A DNA stretch of 64,000 nt from Corynebacterium choanae (GTDB lineage Bacteria; Actinomycetota; Actinomycetes; Mycobacteriales; Mycobacteriaceae): the NCBI RefSeq assembly GCF_003813965.1, contig NZ_CP033896.1:2666001-2730000 (forward strand), read 5' to 3'. Under the pieces are notes generated by a model, which was given only the letters and a program-made list of their open reading frames with translations, was not told the origin of the DNA and did no database searches. Below, piece after piece: positions 8,441 through 15,392 of the stretch (positions within the stretch are counted from its first letter, which is position 1; every line of letters begins with the position of its first letter). The translations under genes and the position numbers were made by a program.

Positions 8441-9862
8441 CTATTTCGTGGGATAGGCATCCAAATCAACCTGCGGGGTTGGTTGTAGCTGCGCGGTTGG
8501 GGTGTTCTCCACTGTCGGATGATGGAAATCAACATGGGTATCGTCTGCGGTTTCCACATACGGGATTTTCCCGTCGAGCACATCATGCACCCGCTGCTTG
8601 TCTACAGTGCCAGTCCATCGACCAACCAGCAGTGTTGCCACCGCATTCCCGGAGAAGTTCGTCAACGCCCGAGCCTCCGACATAAACCGGTCGATACCGA
8701 CAATCACACCGACGCCATCCAACAGTTCGGGGCGGTGGGCTTGCAAACCAGCTGCCAGAGTTGCCAACCCAGCACCGGTAACACCAGCTGCCCCCTTGGA
8801 GGCGATGATCATAAAAATCAGCAGCGAGATCTGTTCGGCCATGCTCATCGGATTATTCATCGCGTCAGAGATAAAGATCGCGGCCATCGTCAAATAGATT
8901 GCCGTGCCATCCAAGTTAAAGGAATAGCCGGTAGGCACAACAATGCCCACCGTCGACTTGTCGACACCGATATGTTCCATTTTCCGCATCAGGTTTGGTA
9001 GCGCCGATTCGGAAGATGAAGTGGCAACAATGAGCAAATATTCCCGGCCAAGATATTTCGCCAGCTTGAAAATATTGAAACCGCCGAACACTTTCAGCAC
9101 CAGACCAAGAACCCCGAACACAAACAGCAAACAGGTGATGTAGAACGCCAGCATCAAAATCGCCAGCTGTTTGACCGCCTCAAAGCCGGTGGCACCCACC
9201 ACCCCGGCGATCGCACCAAAGGCACCAATTGGGGCAACCCACAAGATCATGGTGAGCATTTTGAACACCAGCACCTGCAGATGGGCGACACCCCGCAGAA
9301 TCGGTTCACCCCGCTTGCCAAGTGACTGCACCGCAAAACCCACCAGCAAGGCGATAAATAACGTTTGCAGCACCGAACCGGAAGTAAACGCCGAGATCAT
9401 CGTCTCTGGGATGATGCCCATAATGAAGTCAGTAGTGCCATGGCCACCCTCGCCGGCGGCTTTCGTAAACTTTTCGGCCGCCTTCGCCGACGCCTCAATG
9501 TTGAGCCCGTCACCAGGTTGGATGAAGTTCCCGACAACAAGACCGATCGCCAGCGCAAAGGTGGACATGAAAATAAAGTAGGCGAGCGCCAACCCGCCTG
9601 CTTTCCCCACCGAGGCGGCTGCGCGCACCGACCCGATGCCGAGCACGATCGTGCAGAAAATCACCGGGGAGATCATCATTTTGATGAGATTGACGAACAT
9701 GGTGCCAACCACTTTGAACTGCACTGCCATGCTGGGGGCGACAAGTCCAAAGATCACACCGGCAATCACTGCAATAATGACGCCGATGTACAGCCAGTGT
9801 GTGTTGTCCTTGTGCCCGCCTTTCGGTTCGGGAATCTTCGGACCTGTTGCCACTTGTGCCAT
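8441..9862 (-). CDS. dctA: Dicarboxylate/amino acid:cation symporter (DctA-like)
   Basis: A 473-residue member of the DAACS family. Several membrane helices are followed by a re-entrant loop region containing SSSESALPNLMRKME, the serine-rich hairpin 1 motif. Next come GYSFNLDGTAIYLTMAAIFI (helix 7, NxDG motif) and KGAAGVTGAGLATLAAGLQA (hairpin 2). These are the substrate- and cation-binding elements of C4-dicarboxylate or glutamate symporters. ATG 9862 is supported by AAAGAG eight bases upstream; an upstream in-frame start at 9931 lacks this. The cytoplasmic tail after residue ~440 is Thr/Pro-rich. The DctA name follows corynebacterial usage; the exact substrate is inferred. Confidence 0.88.
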   Translation of the reverse strand: MAQVATGPKIPEPKGGHKDNTHWLYIGVIIAVIAGVIFGLVAPSMAVQFKVVGTMFVNLIKMMISPVIFCTIVLGIGSVRAAASVGKAGGLALAYFIFMSTFALAIGLVVGNFIQPGDGLNIEASAKAAEKFTKAAGEGGHGTTDFIMGIIPETMISAFTSGSVLQTLFIALLVGFAVQSLGKRGEPILRGVAHLQVLVFKMLTMILWVAPIGAFGAIAGVVGATGFEAVKQLAILMLAFYITCLLFVFGVLGLVLKVFGGFNIFKLAKYLGREYLLIVATSSSESALPNLMRKMEHIGVDKSTVGIVVPTGYSFNLDGTAIYLTMAAIFISDAMNNPMSMAEQISLLIFMIIASKGAAGVTGAGLATLAAGLQAHRPELLDGVGVIVGIDRFMSEARALTNFSGNAVATLLVGRWTGTVDKQRVHDVLDGKIPYVETADDTHVDFHHPTVENTPTAQLQPTPQVDLDAYPTK

Positions 9863-10504
9863 AGGTGTTGCTCTTTCCGCATCGTTGTTCCCCACGCCAT
9901 CAGTTGGCCGGTGATCAGCTGTGTAGATCACCGTAAGTATTGCCGTTCCACAGCGGGGTTCTTTACCGGTTCAAAGCGTAAACTTTTCATAAGAGATGTG
10001 TTAAAGAAAACCCTTACATACCCCCATTGCTTGGGGTAAATCGGCAAGTATTCCCCAGTACATCCACCATAAATACGACCTTTCAATACCCCCGATATGA
10101 TCGTCAGCAACCCTGCCCTATCGCCGCTGGCCAAGAGGATAAAGTTGGCAAAAACGGCAACGATATCGACCGTGGGAGAGCCACCCTAAAAACAGGTAGA
10201 CAGTGTGCAGCAATATGCTATGTGAGTGATATTGGCAGCAATATCACCTACTGCTTTCTCCCCACTTCCACACAAGATCAGCTCCTCGCCGCGCCGCCTC
10301 CCCCGAACATGGCCAGGGGAATTCGCAGCACTGCCGCCCACCACAAGATGTACCCCGACAGACACCGGCAACCATTCCGGCACCCAACTGCATCCACCAG
10401 GCAGCTTTCATCCACCAAACACCGGTGCGGTTGCGCCTACCTGCAGCAGCCTGCGGCAAGGTGGACACTGCAAGCCAAGCGCTGCTATTCGCTACAGTGG
10501 AACC
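9863..10504. other. Divergent intergenic region, dctA-like and monooxygenase promoters
   Basis: About 640 bases between the divergent dctA-like and monooxygenase genes. A small inverted repeat ACCCC/GGGGT lies at about 10020-10037. No small gene is convincing, and no clear GlxR site is seen. Confidence 0.5.
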
Positions 10505-10828
10505 ATGATCTTGATCAACGCGAAATTCACTGTCAAAGACGAATATGTCGATACCTTCCTCGACCGGGTCGCCGACTTCACCGCCGACACCCGCGCTGAG
10601 GAAGGCAACATATTCTTCAACTGGTATCGCTCCACGGAAGAATCCAACGTGTTCTATCTTGCGGAAGCCTTCGCCGATGATGCGGCGGAAGCCCATGTGA
10701 CCTCTGCGCACTTTAAGAAAGCACAGCAGGAGATCCCACCGCTACTCGTTTCGACACCAGATGTCATCAACACTCTCATCGAAGGCAAAACCGAGTGGGA
10801 CAAACTCGGCGAATTTGAAGTGAAATAG
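10505..10828 (+). CDS. Putative quinol monooxygenase (ABM domain)
   Basis: A protein of 107 residues forming a single antibiotic-biosynthesis-monooxygenase (YgiN/ABM) domain. It begins with a beta strand (ILINAKFTVKDEY), then the typical TRAEEGNIFFNWYRS, YLAEAFADDAAEAHVTSAHF and a closing PDVINTLIEGK. Such proteins are small dimeric alpha/beta barrels that act on quinones or polyketide-like substrates without a cofactor. A longer upstream extension of this frame is not protein-like, so ATG 10505 is taken, although its ribosome site is weak. Confidence 0.85.
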   Translation: MILINAKFTVKDEYVDTFLDRVADFTADTRAEEGNIFFNWYRSTEESNVFYLAEAFADDAAEAHVTSAHFKKAQQEIPPLLVSTPDVINTLIEGKTEWDKLGEFEVK

Positions 10829-10885
10829 CTTTGCCCTACACCGCGACGCTACGGCGGTGGGGCAACGTTCACCCCACCGCCAGCG

Positions 10886-10952
10886 CAACACCCCAGGTAC
10901 CCGTTATCGGCGCCACACTGCCACAGGAGGCGCACACGGATCTGGGGTGTTG
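10886..10952. terminator. Bidirectional hairpin between convergent genes
   Basis: CAACACCCCAG (10886-10896) pairs with CTGGGGTGTTG (10942-10952), with a 45-base loop. TTTTG follows on the plus strand. It lies between the stop codons of the monooxygenase and the VOC gene and could end both transcripts. Confidence 0.5.
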
Positions 10953-10964
10953 TTTTGCTTTGAG

Positions 10965-11855
10965 TTACAACTCATCAATCACGATGTTGCGCATGCCCAT
11001 GAGCTTTGCATAGGCGTTGGGGCGCTGCATGAACTCGGACAGGTTGGAAGGCACCACCTGCCAGGCCAACCCGAATTTATCCCGCAACCATCCACACCGC
11101 TCTGCCGCAGGATCGGCGGAAAGTGCATGAAAATAGTGATTGATCGCGGTCTGATCGTCGGCGTTGACCATTAGCGCCACCCCGCCACCGAAGTGAAATG
11201 GTTGCTCCACAGCTGAATCCATCGCCCCGAAAAGCTGCCCCTCCAGGGTGAACGTGGCAAATACCACCGAGTCGCCGGTGATCACCCCATTGTCGCCTTG
11301 CCCCATATCCTGGTAGGTCACCTTGTTCAGAATCTCACCAGAGAACACCTCGGTGTAGTGCGTCAGTGCTTCAGCCGCACGATTCTGTGCCGCCCCACAG
11401 AACATGATGCTGGGATAAATCGCGGGCAGATCCACCGGTTCCTCATGGGTGAACAGCTGCCAACTCACCCCGAATTTATCCTCTACCCAGCAGTAGTAGG
11501 GGTTGAAGTCGTATTCCTGCAGCGGCATCATGACAAACCCGTCCGCAGCAAGGCCTGCGTAGAGCTGCTGCGTAGCTGCCCGATCAGGATTGCTCACCAT
11601 CAATGAGATCGTCGGATTTGGGGTGAAGGTATCGTCGGCGTTGATGAGCAGTAACCGGAATCCGCGAATGGCAAGCTCAATGGTGAGGGTTTTGCCTGCG
11701 AAGGGTTGTTGAAAGTCGAGAAGACCCTCTTCCGGATAGCGCTGGTGATCGATAATCTCAACGTCGCCAAAGACGTCACGATATTGTGCGGCAACCTCGT
11801 CAGCGTTGCCATTACACCAAATAGTGGGGACGATACATTGTGCGGCTGCTGTCAT
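10965..11855 (-). CDS. VOC superfamily protein with two PhnB-like domains
   Basis: A 296-residue protein made of two tandem PhnB/3-dmu-9_3-mt-like domains of the vicinal oxygen chelate fold. Domain 1 (about 1-145) contains CIVPTIWCNGNADEVAAQYRD and FGVSWQLF; domain 2 (about 150-290) repeats this with IYPSIMFCGAAQNRAAEALT and FGLAWQVVP. The duplicated WQ(L/V) ends mark the domain boundaries. Bacterial PhnB-like proteins of this kind have no firmly assigned reaction. AAGGAG sits ten bases before ATG 11855; a longer in-frame extension to 11936 lacks this. The gene appears monocistronic. Confidence 0.85.
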   Translation of the reverse strand: MTAAAQCIVPTIWCNGNADEVAAQYRDVFGDVEIIDHQRYPEEGLLDFQQPFAGKTLTIELAIRGFRLLLINADDTFTPNPTISLMVSNPDRAATQQLYAGLAADGFVMMPLQEYDFNPYYCWVEDKFGVSWQLFTHEEPVDLPAIYPSIMFCGAAQNRAAEALTHYTEVFSGEILNKVTYQDMGQGDNGVITGDSVVFATFTLEGQLFGAMDSAVEQPFHFGGGVALMVNADDQTAINHYFHALSADPAAERCGWLRDKFGLAWQVVPSNLSEFMQRPNAYAKLMGMRNIVIDEL

Positions 11856-12027
11856 GACTGCGAGGCTCCTTGCCCGTGCGATGAACCAGTGAACCCCCAG
11901 TGTAGACGCACACCACTGGTTTCTTGTGTTGTCCAACGCTGTGGCGCAACCTCGGATGTCGTGGAAATGTCGTGCAAGGGTGATGCAACGATCACTAGCA
12001 CTGAAGGTGGGTTTTGGGCACTACAAA

Positions 12028-12059
12028 AGCCCCCTACCTGACGGTGCAGAGAGGGGGCT
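12028..12059 (-). terminator. Terminator of tRNA-Thr
   Basis: AGCCCCCT (12028-12035) pairs with AGGGGGCT (12052-12059). On the minus strand the stem is followed by TTTTGTAG. It lies directly after the 3' end of the tRNA gene. Confidence 0.75.
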
Positions 12060-12063
12060 AGGG

Positions 12064-12136
12064 AGCCGCCTGCGAGAATCGAACTCGCGACCTTTTCATT
12101 ACGAGTGAAATGCTCTACCGACTGAGCTAAGGCGGC
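12064..12136 (-). tRNA. tRNA-Thr (anticodon CGU)
   Basis: A full cloverleaf on the minus strand. The acceptor GCCGCCT pairs with AGGCGGC; the D-arm is GCTC/GAGC; the anticodon stem is TTTCA/TGAAA with loop CTCGTAA, giving anticodon CGT; the T-arm is GCGAG/CTCGC with loop TTCGATT. The length is 73 bases and CCA is not encoded (CCC follows). Confidence 0.95.
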
Positions 12137-12172
12137 GTCGATGCCAACATCTGTGATGGGCATCGGTGATGA

Positions 12173-12202
12173 AATATACCGCACGGTGTGGCGATATGTG
12201 AA
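12173..12202 (-). promoter_or_regulatory. Probable tRNA-Thr promoter
   Basis: On the minus strand, a -35-like TTCACA (12202-12197) and a -10 TATATT (12178-12173) are 18 bases apart. The predicted start near 12166 falls at the edge of a 7-bp hairpin (12139-12165) that fills the short leader before the tRNA. Confidence 0.5.
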
Positions 12203-12252
12203 ACTGGCACCGTGTTGCGGTTGAAATCTGCTTGTCACCGGCAGCGTTGATG

Positions 12253-13497
12253 CTAACGGCGGCAGGCGATCCGCATCTTTGCCAGCATGGCGTCGAGTGC
12301 TACTTGATAGCCGGTGTTCATCGTGAGCATGGTGCGGCATTCACTAATGGCATCGAAGCAGGCGATGAGACTTGCCGGGCTGTAGTTGTTGGCAAGTTTG
12401 TCGATGATGGGTTGCTTGTCGGGGTTCATTGGTGCAACACCGGCGCCGGTGGCTTGCGCTAAGCCGTCGCGAATTATCCCGGCAAGGTCGGTGAGCGACA
12501 TGTCGATCGCATCGGTGTGGAAGCGTTTCCGACGTTTCTTTTGTTGTTCTTCCAGGTTTTTCAATTCGGTTGCTGTCCCCCGCAGTGCGGCACGGGTTCC
12601 TTTGCCGGTCGCTTCGGTGCCGAGGGCGGTTTTGAGTTTTTCTAATTCGTGAGTTTCTTTCGGCTTAAGGGATTCGTCGGCTTCTTCTTCAATGATGCGA
12701 ATCAGTTTGGTGACTTGCAGGAATGCTTCACTGCCGCTGGTAAAGGTGTTGGCGATAGCAAGTACGGCGTCCCGGCGCGCCCGGGCATTAGCGGAGGTTG
12801 CCAGGTGGCGGGCGCGTCCAATGTGGCAGGCGCTGGCGGCGGCAGCTGTTTCGGCTTGGGCGCGGCTAAGATTCGTGTTGTGTTGCAGCTGGTCGGCGAC
12901 TTGGCTCACACTGGGGGTGGGGATGTAGAGCTGTCGGCAGCGGGAGGTGAGGGTGACTGCAATGTCGGCAGGGTCGTTGGAGGGGGCGCACAGCATGATG
13001 ATGGTGCGGGCGGGTGGTTCTTCGACGGTTTTTAGCAGTGCATTGGCGGCCGCATCGGTGAGCCGGTCGGCGTCTTCGATGATGATGACACGCCATCGGG
13101 CGACGGTGGGGGCGGCATAGGCTTGCCGGATCACTTCCCGCATTTTCGCCACAGAGATGCTCGCCTCGGCGGGCACAATGTGCAGCACGTCGGCGTGGCT
13201 GCCGGTGCGGGCTGTGTGGCAGGCGTGGCAGCTGCCGCAGCCGACTGTGGTCGGGTCATCGCAGACGAGGGCGGCAGCGAATGCGAGGGCTGCGGTGGAG
13301 CGTCCCGCACCGGGGGGACCGGTAACGAGCCACGAGTGGGTCATGGCGGTGGCATCAGTGGGAAGGGGGCACCCGTCGGCGATGCGGCGGGCGGCGGCAG
13401 CTGCGGCCGCCAGGGGCGCGACGGTGTGGCTGCCAGCGGCTAACGTGGCAAATACCGGCGGGAGTTGCGGCTGTTTTCCTGATTGATGCTCAGACAC
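12253..13497 (-). CDS. holB: DNA polymerase III subunit delta'
   Basis: A 414-residue clamp-loader subunit. The AAA+ domain shows a P-loop-like GPPGAGRST (Arg in place of the Lys, as I recall for actinobacterial delta'). A zinc-binding cluster CGSCHACHTARTGSHAD follows, then IIIEDADRLTDAAANALLKT (Walker B region) and a sensor region with LTSRCRQ. It helps load the sliding clamp at the replication fork. Its divergent neighbour is the adenylate cyclase, as in Rv3644c-Rv3645. The start is GTG 13497. The linker around residues 250-310 is highly charged (KKRRKR). Confidence 0.92.
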   Translation of the reverse strand: MSEHQSGKQPQLPPVFATLAAGSHTVAPLAAAAAAARRIADGCPLPTDATAMTHSWLVTGPPGAGRSTAALAFAAALVCDDPTTVGCGSCHACHTARTGSHADVLHIVPAEASISVAKMREVIRQAYAAPTVARWRVIIIEDADRLTDAAANALLKTVEEPPARTIIMLCAPSNDPADIAVTLTSRCRQLYIPTPSVSQVADQLQHNTNLSRAQAETAAAASACHIGRARHLATSANARARRDAVLAIANTFTSGSEAFLQVTKLIRIIEEEADESLKPKETHELEKLKTALGTEATGKGTRAALRGTATELKNLEEQQKKRRKRFHTDAIDMSLTDLAGIIRDGLAQATGAGVAPMNPDKQPIIDKLANNYSPASLIACFDAISECRTMLTMNTGYQVALDAMLAKMRIACRR

Positions 13498-13559
13498 AGT
13501 ATCTACCCTAGGCGGTAGATCGCTGCTAAGAGCATTCCTAGACGTTAAAGTAATTGTTC

Positions 13560-15101
13560 ATGACCCGGTTGAGGACTATTGCTGCGTGGCTAATGACAAC
13601 TTCCTGGCCGCTGTATGCGGCAATGGTGGTGGCCTCAAATGTGGTGGGGGCGTTTGCCACCATTGTGTTTATCCGGGTGCTGCTGCCGGTGGGGCAGCTG
13701 TCGGCAAATCCTGCCCCGGCCACGCCGCTGACGAAGCATCTCCCCATGATTGCTGTGGGTTATCTGCTGGTGGCGGTGATTGCGCTGCTGGCGGCCACCA
13801 TCTGGTTGCTTGTGCCGGTGTGGCGGTGGCAGCGACATCCGCAGGCCCATGATCGCAATATGGTTCGTCATCTGGTGTTGCGAATTCCGCTGTATCAAGC
13901 AGGGATTGCAGCCTTGTTGTGGCTGATGGGTTTTACCCTTGCCACGATCCTGGCGGCTGTTGGCGGCGACCGGCAGCTGGCGATCGTCATCGCCGTTGTT
14001 TCCCTGCTAGCAACCGTGGTGGTCACGGTGCTCACCTATTTGGAGGCGCAGCGCCTCATGCGGCCGTTTGCGGTTGCTGCTCTTGCCCGCCGTTTCGAGG
14101 ATTCCTCCCTTGAGCCGCCGATTCGGCAGCGGCTGTTACTCACCTGGATCACCACCACCGGGGTGCCAATTGTTGGGGTGCTGCTGCTGATCACCGGTCA
14201 GCAGACCGGGTTTTTCGCCGGTAGCGCCGCCGATATTTTGCCTGCTATTGCCGCGTTAACCACGGCGGCACTGGTGACCGGGGTGATTGCCACGATGCTG
14301 GTGATGACCAGCATCGTTGATCCGATCCTGGAGCTTAAAGGGGCGATTGGGAAAGTTCGCCGCGGCGAAACCAACACGATGGTCGATATTTATGACGGCT
14401 CCGAGATTGGTGTGCTGCAGGCCGGATTCAATGAGATGATGCGCGGCTTGCGGGAAAGGCAGCGTGTCCGGGAAATCTTTGGCCGCTATGTTGGCACCGA
14501 GGTTGCCCGCCGCGCCCTTGAGGAGCGTCCCACCCTCGGCGGGGAATCCCGCCGGGTAGCAGTGCTGTTTGTGGATGTGATTGGCTCGACCACGTTTGCG
14601 ATGAACCACACCCCGGAGGAAGTGGTGAGCGCCCTCAACGAGTTTTTTGAACGGGTTGTCGCGGTGGTGCACCGCAACAAGGGCATTATCAACAAATTCC
14701 AAGGGGATGCTGCGTTGGCGGTGTTTGGTGCACCGCTGCCTTTAGCAGATGCGGCCGGCTATGCGCTTGCTGCAGCCAGGGAACTCCGCCAGGAGGTGCG
14801 GGGCATGGAATTGTCTTGCGGGATCGGGGTGTGTTCCGGCACTGTGGTTGCCGGCCATATCGGTGGTCATGATCGTTTCGAATACACCGTGATCGGGGAT
14901 GCGGTGAATCAGGCTGCACGGTTGACGGAACTCGCCAAAGACACCCCCGGCCGGGTGCTCACTAATGCGGCAACGCTGCAGAGCGCAAATGAAGCGGAAC
15001 AAGCCCGGTGGACAGTGCTCAAGTCCGTCGAGCTGCGCGGACGTACCGCACTCACCCAGCTTGCCCGCCCTATCCGCCCCACTCTGGCAGACCGCAGCTA
15101 G
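13560..15101 (+). CDS. cyaB: Membrane class III adenylate cyclase
   Basis: A 513-residue protein. Six hydrophobic helices in the first ~260 residues are followed by a HAMP domain (about 245-310, VDPILELKGAIGKVRRGE to FNEMMRGL) and a class III cyclase domain (about 335-490). The catalytic residues look complete: a metal-binding Asp in VLFVDVIGST, a second in KFQGDAALAVFG, and YTVIGDAVNQAARL with the adenine-pocket Asp, Asn and transition-state Arg. It should make cAMP for GlxR, encoded about 25 kb away in this window. Order and type match Rv3645 and C. glutamicum cyaB. The start is ATG 13560, with a TTG six bases upstream as the alternative; both have a weak ribosome site. Confidence 0.92.
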   Translation: MTRLRTIAAWLMTTSWPLYAAMVVASNVVGAFATIVFIRVLLPVGQLSANPAPATPLTKHLPMIAVGYLLVAVIALLAATIWLLVPVWRWQRHPQAHDRNMVRHLVLRIPLYQAGIAALLWLMGFTLATILAAVGGDRQLAIVIAVVSLLATVVVTVLTYLEAQRLMRPFAVAALARRFEDSSLEPPIRQRLLLTWITTTGVPIVGVLLLITGQQTGFFAGSAADILPAIAALTTAALVTGVIATMLVMTSIVDPILELKGAIGKVRRGETNTMVDIYDGSEIGVLQAGFNEMMRGLRERQRVREIFGRYVGTEVARRALEERPTLGGESRRVAVLFVDVIGSTTFAMNHTPEEVVSALNEFFERVVAVVHRNKGIINKFQGDAALAVFGAPLPLADAAGYALAAARELRQEVRGMELSCGIGVCSGTVVAGHIGGHDRFEYTVIGDAVNQAARLTELAKDTPGRVLTNAATLQSANEAEQARWTVLKSVELRGRTALTQLARPIRPTLADRS

Positions 15102-15280
15102 CTTCCCACTCGTATCGGGTGAACAAGTGCTACTCCCAGTGTTAAGGCAGCAAGTGGCACAACCCGCACCAGTCCAAGCGTGTTTCACACCCCGCATCGA
15201 TAATTGCCGCATCTATTGCCCCGCCAACAGGGCAACACTGCCACGAGTGAACCCCACCCAAGTGACCCAAGCAAGGCACT

Positions 15281-15345
15281 AAAAAAAGGGCACAGAGCAC
15301 AACACACCCTTGTGTCCCGGAATGCACCGGGGCGTAAGGGTGTGT
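15281..15345 (-). terminator. Terminator region after topA
   Basis: On the minus strand, AAGGG and CCCTT (15311-15307 / 15290-15286) form a stem running into seven T (15287-15281). An overlapping, stronger inverted repeat pairs ACACACCCTT (15302-15311) with AAGGGTGTGT (15336-15345). Together these can end topA. Confidence 0.6.
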
Positions 15346-15392
15346 GGGGGCACGGCAAGCTGTAGTTTCTTGGCCGTGTAGCGTGCTGGCGT

